64,000 nt of DNA from JBALVT01 sp965262875 (GTDB taxonomy: Bacteria > Pseudomonadota > Gammaproteobacteria > Pseudomonadales > Halieaceae), in the NCBI GenBank assembly GCA_965262875.1, contig OZ253569.1, forward strand, positions 3,596,001 through 3,660,000, in the 5' to 3' direction. The position numbers and the translations under genes are program-made. Of the stretch, positions 17,972 through 27,688 are shown piece after piece. A model generated the notes under the pieces. It was not told where the DNA came from and ran no database searches. It was given only the letters and a program-made list of their open reading frames with translations. Numbering within the stretch: the first letter of the stretch is position 1; every line of letters starts with the position of its first letter.

Positions 17972-18844
17972 ATGGCTTCGCCTCCCGTTATCGAAAATAA
18001 AAAAGGACATCACGTGAAGGAATCCGGGGCGAGCGACTATCAAAATGTATGCATCGATGGTATGTCGATAAGAGTTGGGATTACCCAGCGCAAGGGCAAA
18101 GGCTTACCGCTACTGCTGTTCAATGGTGTGGGGGCGAGTATGGAATTGCTGGAACCTTTTATCCAGGAAATGCGCAATACCACAGTGATTTGCTACGATG
18201 TTCCGGGAGCCGGTGATTCGCCGGCGCCTTCGTTTCCCTGGCGGCCTCGACATCATGCCCAGTTGGCGGCAAAGCTACTGGATCATTTCAGCATAGACCG
18301 GGTTAACGTCCTTGGAATTTCCTGGGGCGGTATGCTGGCCCAGCAATTTGCCCGACAATTTTCAGCAAGAACTGAACGATTGGTTCTGGCGGCGACCAGC
18401 CCGGGGCACCTTATGGTGCCGGCAAAACTTACCGTATTGATGCGAATGTCTAACCCGCTGCGGTATTTCTCCCCTCACTATATGGAGCGGATAGCGCCCA
18501 TCATTTATGGCGGATCTCTGCGCACTAACAAACTGCGCGCCAAGGAACACGCCAGCAAAATGAAGCCACCGAGTGTGAAGGGATACTACTTTCAGTTACT
18601 GTCGCTGGTGGGGTGGAGTAGTCTTCCCTGGTTGCACAATTTGAAACAGCCCACGCTGATATTGGCCGGTGACGACGACCCGTTAATTCCGATGATTAAC
18701 GCCAGGGTTATGGCTGCTCGAATCCCGGATTCGATGCTGCGGGTTGTCGATTGTGGCCATTTGTTTCTACTGACTCGGGCTAAAATATTGGCACCGGAAA
18801 TCGAAGATTTTTTCGCAGAAACCTCATCCAGAACGCTGAGCTAA
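17972..18844 (+). CDS. phaZ: Intracellular PHA depolymerase (alpha/beta hydrolase)
   Basis: The 290-residue alpha/beta hydrolase has the lipase box GISWGG near residue 114, Asp in GDDDPL (about 234) and His in CGHLF (about 260). FNGVGASMELLEPF resembles PhaZ of class II PHA clusters. It would release hydroxyacids from stored polymer. I chose ATG 17972 with GGGAGG eleven bases upstream; the frame is open further 5', but that part overlaps phaC. It lies 31 bases after phaC and is very likely cotranscribed. Another esterase role cannot be excluded. Confidence 0.85.
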   Translation: MASPPVIENKKGHHVKESGASDYQNVCIDGMSIRVGITQRKGKGLPLLLFNGVGASMELLEPFIQEMRNTTVICYDVPGAGDSPAPSFPWRPRHHAQLAAKLLDHFSIDRVNVLGISWGGMLAQQFARQFSARTERLVLAATSPGHLMVPAKLTVLMRMSNPLRYFSPHYMERIAPIIYGGSLRTNKLRAKEHASKMKPPSVKGYYFQLLSLVGWSSLPWLHNLKQPTLILAGDDDPLIPMINARVMAARIPDSMLRVVDCGHLFLLTRAKILAPEIEDFFAETSSRTLS

Positions 18845-18860
18845 CTTGGAGAATGTAGTT

Positions 18861-20603
18861 ATGAGTGAATACAAAGCGCCATTGCAAGACCAAGAATTCG
18901 TACTCAAACATTTGTGTGATAGCGCGGCCATCGCACAATTACCCGGTTATGAAGAAGCCACTGATGACCTTATAGACGCCATACTGGAAGGCGCATCTGC
19001 ATTTACTAGCGAGGTGCTGGCACCTCTAAATCATACTGGAGATCAGCAGGGATCAAAAATTGTAGATGGCTGTGTTGTTCCAGCTCCAGGCTTCAAGGAA
19101 GCCTACCAACAGTATGTAGAGCAGGGCTGGCCCAGCTTGGGTTGCGATCCCGATTTCGATGGACAGGGAATGCCACACATCCTGGAGGTTGCCGTTATGG
19201 AAATGTTGCAGAGCGCCAATCTGGCTTTCGCGCTTTGTCCGATGTTGGGTCAAGGAGCACTCGCTGCCGTAGAGTCCCACGGTAGTGATAACCTCAAGGC
19301 CATCTATTTACCAAAAATGGTGAGTGGTGAATGGGCCGGAACGATGAACCTGACCGAATCCCAAGCGGGCTCGGATCTGGCCGCCGTGCGCAGTAAGGCG
19401 GTCCCCAATGGAGATCACTACCTCATCAGCGGTCAGAAAATCTTTATCACCTGGGGCGACCATAACATGGCGGAAAATATCATCCACCTGGTATTGGCTC
19501 GCCTTCCGGATGCTCCTGCAGGCACCAAGGGTATCTCCCTGTTCGTGGTGCCGAAGTTTAAGCTCGATGCGGAGGGCTCTCCCGGAGAGCGCAACGATGT
19601 TTATGCCGTGTCGCTGGAACATAAGCTGGGCATTCATGCCAGCCCCACCTGTGTCATGAGCTTTGGAGACAATGGCGGAGCAATGGGCTTTCTTGTGGGC
19701 GAGGAAAACAGGGGCCTACGCTATATGTTCACGATGATGAACCACGCCAGGCTCAACGTCGGACTCCAGGGGCTGGCGATTAGCGAGCGCGCCTACCAGC
19801 TGGCGGCAGCTTACGCCAAGGAGCGGGTTCAGGGCGGCGGGCTGACGATTATCAAGTACCCGGATATTCGACGTATGCTGATGATAGTGCGCAGTTCGGT
19901 TGAAGCGATGCGCGCGCTTACCTATACCACCATGGGTATGCTCGATATCGCCTCCCATTCCCCCGATGAGGCCGCCAGGGAGGTGGCTCAACAGCGCGTC
20001 GATATCATGACCCCGATTGTCAAAGGCTGGTGCACTGAACTTGCCAACGAACTCACTTCCCACGGTGTGCAAATACACGGTGGTATGGGCTTCATAGAGG
20101 AAACCGGTGCTGCGCAGCACTACCGCGACGCTCGTATTCTTGCCATCTACGAAGGTACCAACGGTATTCAGGCGCTTGACCTGGTCGGTCGTAAATTTCT
20201 GCGTGACGGCGGCAAGGCAATGGTTGCCCTGATTGCGGATATGGAGGCCACAGCGGCTGAACTTGCCGCGCTCGAGGATCTCTGCCGCCAATCTGTGGGC
20301 TTTAATACTGCGCTGGATCAATTCAAAGAGGCCGTCAGTTGGATTGCCGACAACGCCAGCACAGAATACCTGCCAGAAGCCGTAAGCTTTAATCTGTTAA
20401 TGCTGGCAGGTTATGTTACCGGTGGTTGGCAAATGGCCCGAGCCGCGCTGGCAGCCCAGGGTGATGACAGCCTGTTCGCGCAGAATAAGCGTATCAGCTG
20501 CCAATTCTATTCGGATCATTTGCTAACTCGGGCAGCGTCCCATCTCGCCATGATCAAAACAGGCACTGGCAGCGTGATGGAAATGGCCGAGGACAGTTTT
20601 TAA
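18861..20603 (+). CDS. Acyl-CoA dehydrogenase with C-terminal extension (DmdC-like)
   Basis: The FAD enzyme has 580 residues from ATG 18861 (GGAG upstream; the in-frame TTG at 18846 is less likely). It is longer than the roughly 380-residue short-chain type and carries the extra C-terminal domain seen in 3-methylmercaptopropionyl-CoA dehydrogenase-like members. Motifs are MNLTESQAGSDL for flavin/substrate binding, QIHGGMGFIEE, and IYEGTNGIQALDLVGRK near the active site. It follows phaZ after 16 bases, so it may feed or drain the acyl-CoA pool for PHA. The exact substrate is unknown. Confidence 0.88.
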   Translation: MSEYKAPLQDQEFVLKHLCDSAAIAQLPGYEEATDDLIDAILEGASAFTSEVLAPLNHTGDQQGSKIVDGCVVPAPGFKEAYQQYVEQGWPSLGCDPDFDGQGMPHILEVAVMEMLQSANLAFALCPMLGQGALAAVESHGSDNLKAIYLPKMVSGEWAGTMNLTESQAGSDLAAVRSKAVPNGDHYLISGQKIFITWGDHNMAENIIHLVLARLPDAPAGTKGISLFVVPKFKLDAEGSPGERNDVYAVSLEHKLGIHASPTCVMSFGDNGGAMGFLVGEENRGLRYMFTMMNHARLNVGLQGLAISERAYQLAAAYAKERVQGGGLTIIKYPDIRRMLMIVRSSVEAMRALTYTTMGMLDIASHSPDEAAREVAQQRVDIMTPIVKGWCTELANELTSHGVQIHGGMGFIEETGAAQHYRDARILAIYEGTNGIQALDLVGRKFLRDGGKAMVALIADMEATAAELAALEDLCRQSVGFNTALDQFKEAVSWIADNASTEYLPEAVSFNLLMLAGYVTGGWQMARAALAAQGDDSLFAQNKRISCQFYSDHLLTRAASHLAMIKTGTGSVMEMAEDSF

Positions 20604-20636
20604 AGCTCAGGCGAATCACCCAGGACGTATCTGATG

Positions 20637-23600
20637 CTAATTTAACGGCTTAAGCAGTTCGTTCAAAGCCTCAGTGTTCTTCTTGGGCGTCTCACCCCAA
20701 AGCAAATAAAACACCGGTACAATAAATAACGTAAAAAGTGTCCCTACCAGCATGCCTGCCGCAATCATTAGCCCGATACCAAACCTGCTGTTTGCGCCTG
20801 CTCCTGAGGCTAACACCAGAGGTACAACCCCCAGTACGGTGGCAAAGGTTGTCATAAGAATCGGTCGCAGGCGAAGAGCAGCTGCCTCGAGAACCGCTGC
20901 TTGTCGATTCAAACCCCCGGCTACCAGTTGGTTGGCAAAATCCACAATTAAAATTCCGTGCTTGCTGATCAATCCTATCAGGGTAAGCAGACCCACCTGA
21001 GTGTATATATTGAGGCTGACGACGCCCATGGCAATGGGAATGCTGGCCCCGAAGATCGACAGCGGTACGGTTATCAACACCACCAGTGGATCGCGGAAAC
21101 TATTAAACCGGGCTGCCAACACCAGAAAAATGATGAGCATGGAAACGCTGAACAACACGGGAAAAGAGGAGGATTCCTGCACGAATGTTCGGGAGCCCCC
21201 GGTGTAGCCGTCTCGAAATCCAGCGGGTGCGATATCGTATAAAGTGTCCCGCAAAAACTCCAATCCTGTCCCCAGGCTATTGGGAGGCATCATCATGGCC
21301 TGAATGGTAGTGCTGTTCATCTGTTGGTACTGAGTGAGCCCGTTAGGCTGTACCGATTCATCCAGGGTAATCACTGCGGAAAGGGGAACCAATTCACCAC
21401 TTGCGGTGCGCAGATAGTATTTCTCCAGCTCGCGAGAGTTTAAACGAAACCCCTGCGCGGCCTGGGGGATAACTTTGTAGGCACGACCCTCCATTGTAAA
21501 TCGGTTGATTTCAGCTTCGCCGAGCATCACTGCCAGGGTTTCTCCAATATCGCGCATGGATATTCCCAGCCGTGCTGCTCGCTCTCTATCAATATTCACT
21601 CCGAGTTCGGGGCGGCTGAACTCCAGAGTTTGTGTCACAAAAGCAAATAGTCCTGACTCGCGAGCAGCCCCGAGTAGGGTCTCGCCAACTGCCAGCACTT
21701 CTTGGTAGGGCGCAGTCGATGCGACGACAAAACTGACCGGAAGCCCCGCATCAGATCCCGGTAGGGGAGGTTGCCCAAACACGAACAGTTCCATGCCTGC
21801 TATTTCGCCAAATTTTTGTTGTAGGTCGCGCGTTATTTCCTGGGCTGAACGATCTCGATCACCCCAGTGGGTCAACGTTAAACCACCAAAATTGGAGGTG
21901 GGGGAGCTTACCTGCCAGGACATAGTGACCTCAGGCACTGCCTTCCAGGTATCGACCATCTGATCGAGAAAGGCGTTGACGTATTGCAAATTGGCGTAGC
22001 TGGGTGGGTTGCCCACCACATAGAGGTAGCCATCATCCTCTTTGGGGGCAAGCTCTTGTTGGCTGATGGCGAATAGCACGGGGAGGCTGGCGATAATGAT
22101 GCCGCTTAGCAGTAGAGCGGCTCCGCGGTTGGCCAGGGATATCGACAGCAACTTCTGATAATGATTGGTGAGCGCTCGAAAATGTTGATCCAGCCAATCT
22201 GCAAACCGCCCCTGGTCCTCGTGCTTTTTCAGGACGCGCGAGCACATCATGGGGCTGAGCGTGAGTGCGATGATTCCCGAGACGACAACAGCCCCGGCAA
22301 GGCTCAGAGCGAATTCACTAAACAGGGTACCAGTGAGCCCACCCATAAAGGCAATGGGGGTGTAAACCGCTGCCAGTGTGAGCGTCATTGCGATGACGGG
22401 CAATGCAACTTGTCTGGCTCCCATCAGTGCAGCCTGCTTCGGGGTTTGCCCTTGTTCAATGTGGCGATGAACATTTTCCACGACAACGATCGCATCATCC
22501 ACAACCAGCCCGATGGCAATCACCATGGCCAGTAAAGTGAGTAAGTTAATCGAAAAACCCATTATTTGAATGAGAAAAAGTACGCCTATAAGCGACAAGG
22601 GTATGGCGACCAAAGGGATGATCACAACGCGCAGAGAACCCAAAAACAAGTAGATGACCAACACCACGATCAGAGCCGCTTCCAATAATGTGACGCCTAC
22701 TTCGGTCAGAGCTGCATTGATGGGTACGGCGCCATCCCAGTCAAGAATAAGTTCCATGTCTGCGGGCAGTGTTTGCTCAATGCGCGGCAAGATGGCGTGC
22801 ACCGCTTTTGACACCTCAAGTGGATTGGCATCCGGCGTGGGGTTGATCGCGATAAAGACCGCGTCTCTGCCGCTAGAAAAAGAAGAAAACTGTGTGTCCT
22901 CTATCGACATTTCTACATCGGCGACATCGCCGAGCACAACCCGCATGTTTTCATCTTGTCTCACCACCATTGCACTGAAGGCTTCGGGCGTTTGTATGTC
23001 GGTATGGGCGTCGACAGTGGTGCGGGTCAAATCTCCTTCGGTGGTGCCCGCTGCGGAAATGTAATTTTCTCTGGAAATTGCAGCGTTGATGTCGGTGGCC
23101 GTAACGCCAAAGGCGGCCATGCGAACCGGGTCCAGCCATATCCGCATGGCCTGGTAGCGCCCGCCCGCGAGTTCTGCCTGACCTACACCGGGTAGGGTAG
23201 CGATTTCGGGCTGTACATTTCGTATCAGATAATCGCTTACCTGGGCGATGCTCATCTGCTCGCTGATAAACGCTATGTAGATCAGAGCATCCCCACCGGC
23301 GGCGGTGGAAATTACGGGGTCTTCGATATCTCGAGGTAATTCAGATCTGGCTTCGTTAACTTTTGCGATAACCTCTGATAACACATCGGAACTGTTTTCT
23401 CCGAGCCGCACATGAACTTGAATGGAAGAGAAGCCAGGGTCGCTGGTGGAAGTCATGTAATCTATGCCGCGCGCACCGGCAATTCTGTTTTGCAGCGGTG
23501 TGGTTACGAAACCCTTGATGGTTCGCGCACTGGCTCCTGAGTACACGGTATCAACGGAGATAACGCTGCGCTCCAGCTCAGGGAAGTGTCGTACGGATAA

Positions 23601-23693
23601 TTGCGTCGCCGCTTGAGCTCCCAGCAACAGGATAAAGGCACACAAAACAATCGCTAGGACCGGTCGATTGATGAACAGGTCAGTAAATTTCAT
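20637..23693 (-). CDS. RND efflux pump, inner-membrane permease
   Basis: The 1018-residue permease of the HAE1 (AcrB/MexB-like) class has an N-terminal membrane segment, two large periplasmic loops and two membrane blocks. The proton-relay Asp pair sits in VIAIGLVVDDAIVVVENV. FINRPVLA at the N-terminus and a GxxxxPxxxFGxG-like end region fit the family. It starts three bases after the membrane-fusion gene, and the two form an operon. No outer-membrane factor is adjacent, so a TolC-like protein must be encoded elsewhere. Substrates cannot be deduced. Confidence 0.92.
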   Translation of the reverse strand: MKFTDLFINRPVLAIVLCAFILLLGAQAATQLSVRHFPELERSVISVDTVYSGASARTIKGFVTTPLQNRIAGARGIDYMTSTSDPGFSSIQVHVRLGENSSDVLSEVIAKVNEARSELPRDIEDPVISTAAGGDALIYIAFISEQMSIAQVSDYLIRNVQPEIATLPGVGQAELAGGRYQAMRIWLDPVRMAAFGVTATDINAAISRENYISAAGTTEGDLTRTTVDAHTDIQTPEAFSAMVVRQDENMRVVLGDVADVEMSIEDTQFSSFSSGRDAVFIAINPTPDANPLEVSKAVHAILPRIEQTLPADMELILDWDGAVPINAALTEVGVTLLEAALIVVLVIYLFLGSLRVVIIPLVAIPLSLIGVLFLIQIMGFSINLLTLLAMVIAIGLVVDDAIVVVENVHRHIEQGQTPKQAALMGARQVALPVIAMTLTLAAVYTPIAFMGGLTGTLFSEFALSLAGAVVVSGIIALTLSPMMCSRVLKKHEDQGRFADWLDQHFRALTNHYQKLLSISLANRGAALLLSGIIIASLPVLFAISQQELAPKEDDGYLYVVGNPPSYANLQYVNAFLDQMVDTWKAVPEVTMSWQVSSPTSNFGGLTLTHWGDRDRSAQEITRDLQQKFGEIAGMELFVFGQPPLPGSDAGLPVSFVVASTAPYQEVLAVGETLLGAARESGLFAFVTQTLEFSRPELGVNIDRERAARLGISMRDIGETLAVMLGEAEINRFTMEGRAYKVIPQAAQGFRLNSRELEKYYLRTASGELVPLSAVITLDESVQPNGLTQYQQMNSTTIQAMMMPPNSLGTGLEFLRDTLYDIAPAGFRDGYTGGSRTFVQESSSFPVLFSVSMLIIFLVLAARFNSFRDPLVVLITVPLSIFGASIPIAMGVVSLNIYTQVGLLTLIGLISKHGILIVDFANQLVAGGLNRQAAVLEAAALRLRPILMTTFATVLGVVPLVLASGAGANSRFGIGLMIAAGMLVGTLFTLFIVPVFYLLWGETPKKNTEALNELLKPLN

Positions 23694-23695
23694 AT

Positions 23696-24763
23696 TCAGA
23701 ATCTGACGGACGGATCAATGGCAATATCTGCGCCGCGAATTATTTTATTCTGGCCTGCGGAAACGACTCTTTCACCGGAATCCAGCCCCGACAAAACAGC
23801 CGTGCGGCCCCCGATAGACTCTCCGGTTTTCACCACTCTGGAGATCACCTTCATGCCATCTTGGGTCTGATCTACTACATAGATCGTGTTGCCGTGAAGG
23901 GAGTAGGTGATTGCCGTATCCGGAACGGTGATGACTGACTCGGGCTGCCCCAGGTTCACCGTCAGCCGGGCAAACATTCCAGGTAACAAACCCTTGCTGT
24001 TGTCCAAAGTGGCGCGCAACAGGAGGTTTCGAGTGTTTGCGTCAACACTGGAGTCTATTGCTTGCAGCGTAGCGTTGAAACTTTCATCGGGGAACGCGCC
24101 CACGTGCACCTTAATTTGCTGGCCTTGGCGTAATTTGGGGTAGTGCCTTGCGGGCAGAGTGAAATCCACTTCAAGTTCGGTCAAATCCTGCAAGGTCGTA
24201 ATGGCGGTGCCGGGTTCGACGTAATCACCGACTTTGACCTTGATAATTCCGGTGGTTCCGGAGAAGGGGGCGCTGATGCGTTTGTTTTCCAAGCGGGCCT
24301 CCATTTCTGCAAGTTGCGCGATGGCGCTTTCCAGATCGGCCTTGGATCGGTCGTATTGGGATTCGGGAATGGATTTTTGTCGCAGTAGACTTTTATCCCT
24401 ATCGTAGAGCAGGCGGGCGAGTTTCAAATTGGCTATTTGTCGTCCCCGGCTGGCCTGTTCAACTTTGTCATTAATCGTAATTAAAAGATCACCAGCGGCG
24501 ACCTCGCTGCCGGACACAAAATCGATAGCAATGATTTTGCCACTTTGCTCGGTGCTGAGCTCTACTCCGCGCGCGGCGGTGATAGTGCCGACTGCCTCAA
24601 GCTCAGTTTGCCGGATTTCAACCCTTGCGGTAGCCGCCCCGATAGTGATCAGCGGAGGCGCGTAATCCGAGCCGGCAAAGTCGGAGTACTTTGCGAGCAA
24701 AACGGCGGCTATGCTGCCGAAAACAACGGTTAGTAGAACGATAACACTCAGGTACGCACGCAA
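23696..24763 (-). CDS. RND efflux periplasmic adaptor (membrane fusion protein)
   Basis: The 355-residue adaptor has an N-terminal membrane anchor (residues 3-22), a lipoyl/hairpin region with a coiled coil around residues 100-160 (RGRQIANLKLARLLYDRD and following) and beta-barrel domains ending with SGLDSGERVVSAGQNKI. It couples the inner-membrane pump to an outer-membrane channel. The start appears to be TTG at 24763 with AGAGG nine bases upstream; no ATG fits. The 253 bases between this gene and the divergent lipase gene hold both promoters, but I see no clear operator there. Confidence 0.88.
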   Translation of the reverse strand: MRAYLSVIVLLTVVFGSIAAVLLAKYSDFAGSDYAPPLITIGAATARVEIRQTELEAVGTITAARGVELSTEQSGKIIAIDFVSGSEVAAGDLLITINDKVEQASRGRQIANLKLARLLYDRDKSLLRQKSIPESQYDRSKADLESAIAQLAEMEARLENKRISAPFSGTTGIIKVKVGDYVEPGTAITTLQDLTELEVDFTLPARHYPKLRQGQQIKVHVGAFPDESFNATLQAIDSSVDANTRNLLLRATLDNSKGLLPGMFARLTVNLGQPESVITVPDTAITYSLHGNTIYVVDQTQDGMKVISRVVKTGESIGGRTAVLSGLDSGERVVSAGQNKIIRGADIAIDPSVRF

Positions 24764-25016
24764 AAAAACAAGCCTCTGTTTTATTTATTGATTGAAAGCC
24801 GCATGAATCCTGCGTCGCAAGACGCCCAGTCCAAGTATTCTAGGGCCTTTATCGCCAGCACGCATCATTTAACACTGTGAATCCGCACGGAGATTACTTA
24901 GGCGGGGTGTGGCCGGCGTCACAGAAATATGTTTACAGTGATCACAAAGGACTGGGAGTGACGGGGTACATGCTTTATCCTTGTGGTTATGCCTAAAATT
25001 CGTACAGAGGTAACCG

Positions 25017-26669
25017 GTGAAAAACGCTAGAACTCTCAGGAAACTGCAAGCCAAGATGGACAAATCCCACTCCTACGAGGAGTGGAGCGAGTCTGCCATC
25101 GCCCACGACGAGATGTCCGGCAACAAGCGTTGGCGCCAGGTAGACCACACCAGCCATTACGACTACGCACAAATACGCCTGCGTCTGGATCGTCTGCGCA
25201 GCTTGCGTTCACGCCATGACTATCAAGGACTTATGTTTACCTTGAATGAGGGTATTCACGGCAATATGGCGGGTATGGGCCGCAGTAGTCTCTATCGCCG
25301 CGCGCAGTTCGGCACCAAGCATTTGATCGAGCAGTATATCGATGAGGTCGACGATTCACTGCGTTTCCTGGCCGACCTCGATTCCAAAGAAATCAGCTTG
25401 CAGGAACGCACTGAGTTTTTCTATCGGGCGAACATCTGCTTTGGACGCTCGGCGTTGATGCTCAGCGGTGGTGGGGTTCTGGGTTTTTACCATTTGGGTG
25501 TCGTAAAGACCCTACTTGACGAAGGCTTGCTGCCAAGAGTGATTTCAGGCTCTAGTGCGGGCTCTCTTGTGGCGGGGGTGGTGGGTACACATACCGACGA
25601 TGAATTGAGGCACTTTTACGACCCAGCGAATGTGCATTTTGAAGCCGAGAGAGAAGCTAATGTTTTCTCGCGCATGTTTTTTGACGCCAATCCACAAATT
25701 GATGTTTCTGATTTAGAAAACATCATTGCGCGGTTAATCCCCGACATGACGTTTCAGGAAGCTTACGAAAAAACTGGGCGGCAAGCCAGCACCACAGTCG
25801 CACCCGCAGAGCCCCATCAGCGTTCGCGATTGTTAAATGCCATCACCTCTCCCAATCTCTATGTTAGATCTGCAGTTATGGCTTCTTGTGCGGTGCCAGG
25901 AGTATTTCCTCCGGTCATGTTAATGGCCAAAAATGTGCATGGAGAATCGCAGCCTTACCTGCCTACCCGCAAATGGGTTGACGGTTCTATTGCCGATGAT
26001 CTTCCGGCCAAGCGCTTGTCGCGGCTGTACGGAACCAACCATTATATTGTGAGTATGGTTAATCCCATCGCCACTCCCTTTTTGAGAAATGGTCGTGAAC
26101 CGGGAAAATTAGCCTCTGCTCTGGGTAGTTTGGGTATCGGTGTCGGTCGGGAAGTTCTGAACTTCTACAAAGGCGTGGTGCAAAAAAACGGAGAACAATG
26201 GCCTAAGCTCAACTTGCTGCTCAACGGCATTCACGGGCTTATCGATCAGGATTACAGTGGTGATATCAATATCATCCCCAGTTTCCGCTGGTACAACCCC
26301 ACTAAAATACTGTCTCATTTGACTGAAAAGGAACTGATGGAGTTGATGCAGGGCGGCGAGCATTCCTGCTACCCCAACATGGAGACCATAAGGACTTGCA
26401 CGAAAATCAGCAGGACGATGGAGGAAATCCTGCAGCGAATTGAGACCGGTGATTTGCGTTCAGACGAGTCTGTTAACAGACCTAAAGCATCCCGCAGAAG
26501 ACCCCAGCCGACAAAAGCTGATCGCGATGCAGCCAGCAAGCGCAAAAACCCAAAAGCGGCTGCGGCTAAAACCAGTACCCGCAAACGATCTGCCGCCCGT
26601 AAGAAGACTCCCACTGGCAGTACTACCCAGTCCAATGATTCGGGCAAACCCACTCGAAAAGCAGCTTGA
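25017..26669 (+). CDS. Patatin-like phospholipase with DUF3336
   Basis: The 550-residue protein has an N-terminal DUF3336 region (YEEWSESAIAHDEMSG, RWRQVD), then a patatin domain: oxyanion GGGVLGFYHLG near 151, nucleophile GSSAGSL near 178 and catalytic Asp in DGSIADD near 322. This matches bacterial homologues of yeast Tgl-type triacylglycerol lipases. The last 90 residues are Lys, Arg and Ala rich and low in complexity, perhaps binding anionic surfaces or nucleic acid. The start is GTG with AGAGG upstream. It stands alone. Confidence 0.87.
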   Translation: MKNARTLRKLQAKMDKSHSYEEWSESAIAHDEMSGNKRWRQVDHTSHYDYAQIRLRLDRLRSLRSRHDYQGLMFTLNEGIHGNMAGMGRSSLYRRAQFGTKHLIEQYIDEVDDSLRFLADLDSKEISLQERTEFFYRANICFGRSALMLSGGGVLGFYHLGVVKTLLDEGLLPRVISGSSAGSLVAGVVGTHTDDELRHFYDPANVHFEAEREANVFSRMFFDANPQIDVSDLENIIARLIPDMTFQEAYEKTGRQASTTVAPAEPHQRSRLLNAITSPNLYVRSAVMASCAVPGVFPPVMLMAKNVHGESQPYLPTRKWVDGSIADDLPAKRLSRLYGTNHYIVSMVNPIATPFLRNGREPGKLASALGSLGIGVGREVLNFYKGVVQKNGEQWPKLNLLLNGIHGLIDQDYSGDINIIPSFRWYNPTKILSHLTEKELMELMQGGEHSCYPNMETIRTCTKISRTMEEILQRIETGDLRSDESVNRPKASRRRPQPTKADRDAASKRKNPKAAAAKTSTRKRSAARKKTPTGSTTQSNDSGKPTRKAA

Positions 26670-26761
26670 TGAGCAAAAGATATTTCACTTAGGTTTGGCC
26701 GTGCCAATAAACCAGCGGCTGATGTAATTAATACCCTGTTAGTGCGCCTTCGCATTGTTGC

Positions 26762-26783
26762 CTGCCACGTCCAGTCGTGGCAG
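26762..26783 (+). terminator. Hairpin downstream of patatin gene, possible terminator
   Basis: CTGCCACG and CGTGGCAG form a perfect 8-bp stem with a 6-base loop, about 90 bases after the lipase stop and before the aminotransferase. The run that follows (AATTTCCGTTT) is only weakly T rich, so termination is a guess. Confidence 0.35.
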
Positions 26784-27265
26784 AATTTCCGTTTAATAAA
26801 TGACTGCTTCTGAATCCTCGCTTAATCTCGACGGTTCAGGTAGTTTGTTTTCGCCCGGAGTTACAATGTTCAATGCACTAAACCCTTTGCCCGCAGACCC
26901 CATTCTGGGTCTATCCGCAGCGTACAAGCAAGACAGCAACCCCCACAAGATTGATCTCGGGGTTGGGGTATACAAAGACGAAGCTGGCCATACCCCTATT
27001 ATGGAAGCCGTAAAGCGAGCAGAGCAGCTGCGCCTTGATTCCGAAAACACTAAAACCTACCAAAGCCCTGCGGGGGATCCCGAGTACGATCGGCTGATAG
27101 CCAATTTGTTGCTGGGCGAAGATGCCGACCGGTGCCGAGTTGACAGCGTGCAAGTCCCGGGCGGAACTGGCGGTTTGCGAGTCGCCGCCGGCTTGGTCAA
27201 ACGCTGCAATAGTAACGCTACAGTTTGGTTGGGGAAATATCCGTTTAACTTTCTAGGAGTACACC

Positions 27266-27409
27266 ATGCCGAGACCAACTAAAGACACACAACTCGAAGG
27301 ACTTGAGAAACTGCGACAGATCGCAGAGCGCGATCCCATGAAGGCGTTGAAAACTTTTGTTGGGCAGGTGGTCAATCCACCAGCAGAAAAGGGAGAGGAA
27401 AATGCGTGA
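27266..27409 (+). CDS. Small ORF at left end of IS1595 element, unknown function
   Basis: The 47-residue protein begins MPRPTKDTQLEGLEKL and is mostly one predicted charged helix. The start ATG has AGGAG eight bases upstream, just inside the terminal repeat, where transcription from the interrupted aminotransferase could enter. Its stop overlaps the start of the next small ORF (ATGCGTGA). I do not recognise it. The good ribosome site and position argue for a real gene; the short length argues for caution. Confidence 0.5.
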   Translation: MPRPTKDTQLEGLEKLRQIAERDPMKALKTFVGQVVNPPAEKGEENA

Positions 27410-27572
27410 TTTGGTTACCTTGGCTATAGAAGTGGATGGGTTATCGGGGCTTCCAAGGGAAGCTTTTTCCGAAGTGTTTCCTCATAAGATCGTCAATCAT
27501 GGACTTACCCTTGTCCATCATCGCCTTCTTGACGACAGCGAATTGACGACAGCGAATGTTCCAAATTGGTAA
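27402..27572 (+). CDS. Second small ORF in IS1595 element, hypothetical
   Basis: The 56-residue ORF starts MRDLVTLAIEVDGLSGLP at ATG 27402 with GGGAGAGG upstream, inside the end of the preceding ORF. Its last 55 bases run antisense to the zinc-ribbon gene. No domain is recognisable. The tandem arrangement and ribosome site support it weakly; it could be chance. Confidence 0.35.
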   Translation: MRDLVTLAIEVDGLSGLPREAFSEVFPHKIVNHGLTLVHHRLLDDSELTTANVPNW

Positions 27573-27688
27573 CCGCACCCTGTACAAGAAATGATGTCGT
27601 CCTCATTGGGCGGATTGCTCCTGCTAATAGTGACAGGCGTGTCACATGATGAGCATTTAAACGTAATTATATCATTTTCTTCTGTCAT
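27518..27688 (-). CDS. Small zinc-ribbon protein, IS1595 passenger
   Basis: The 56-residue protein starts at ATG 27688, overlapping the methyltransferase stop by four bases (ATGA). It has two CxxC knuckles, FKCSSCDTP near residue 10 and ISCTGCGYQFG near residue 34, the spacing of a zinc ribbon. It may bind DNA or a partner enzyme. Its coupling to the methyltransferase suggests they act together, but no function is established. Confidence 0.65.
   Translation of the reverse strand: MTEENDIITFKCSSCDTPVTISRSNPPNEDDIISCTGCGYQFGTFAVVNSLSSRRR

Noticed and set aside
24764..25016. Possible operator or riboswitch between the RND and lipase genes
   Set aside because: I saw an A+T-rich stretch but no convincing dyad, aptamer or terminator.
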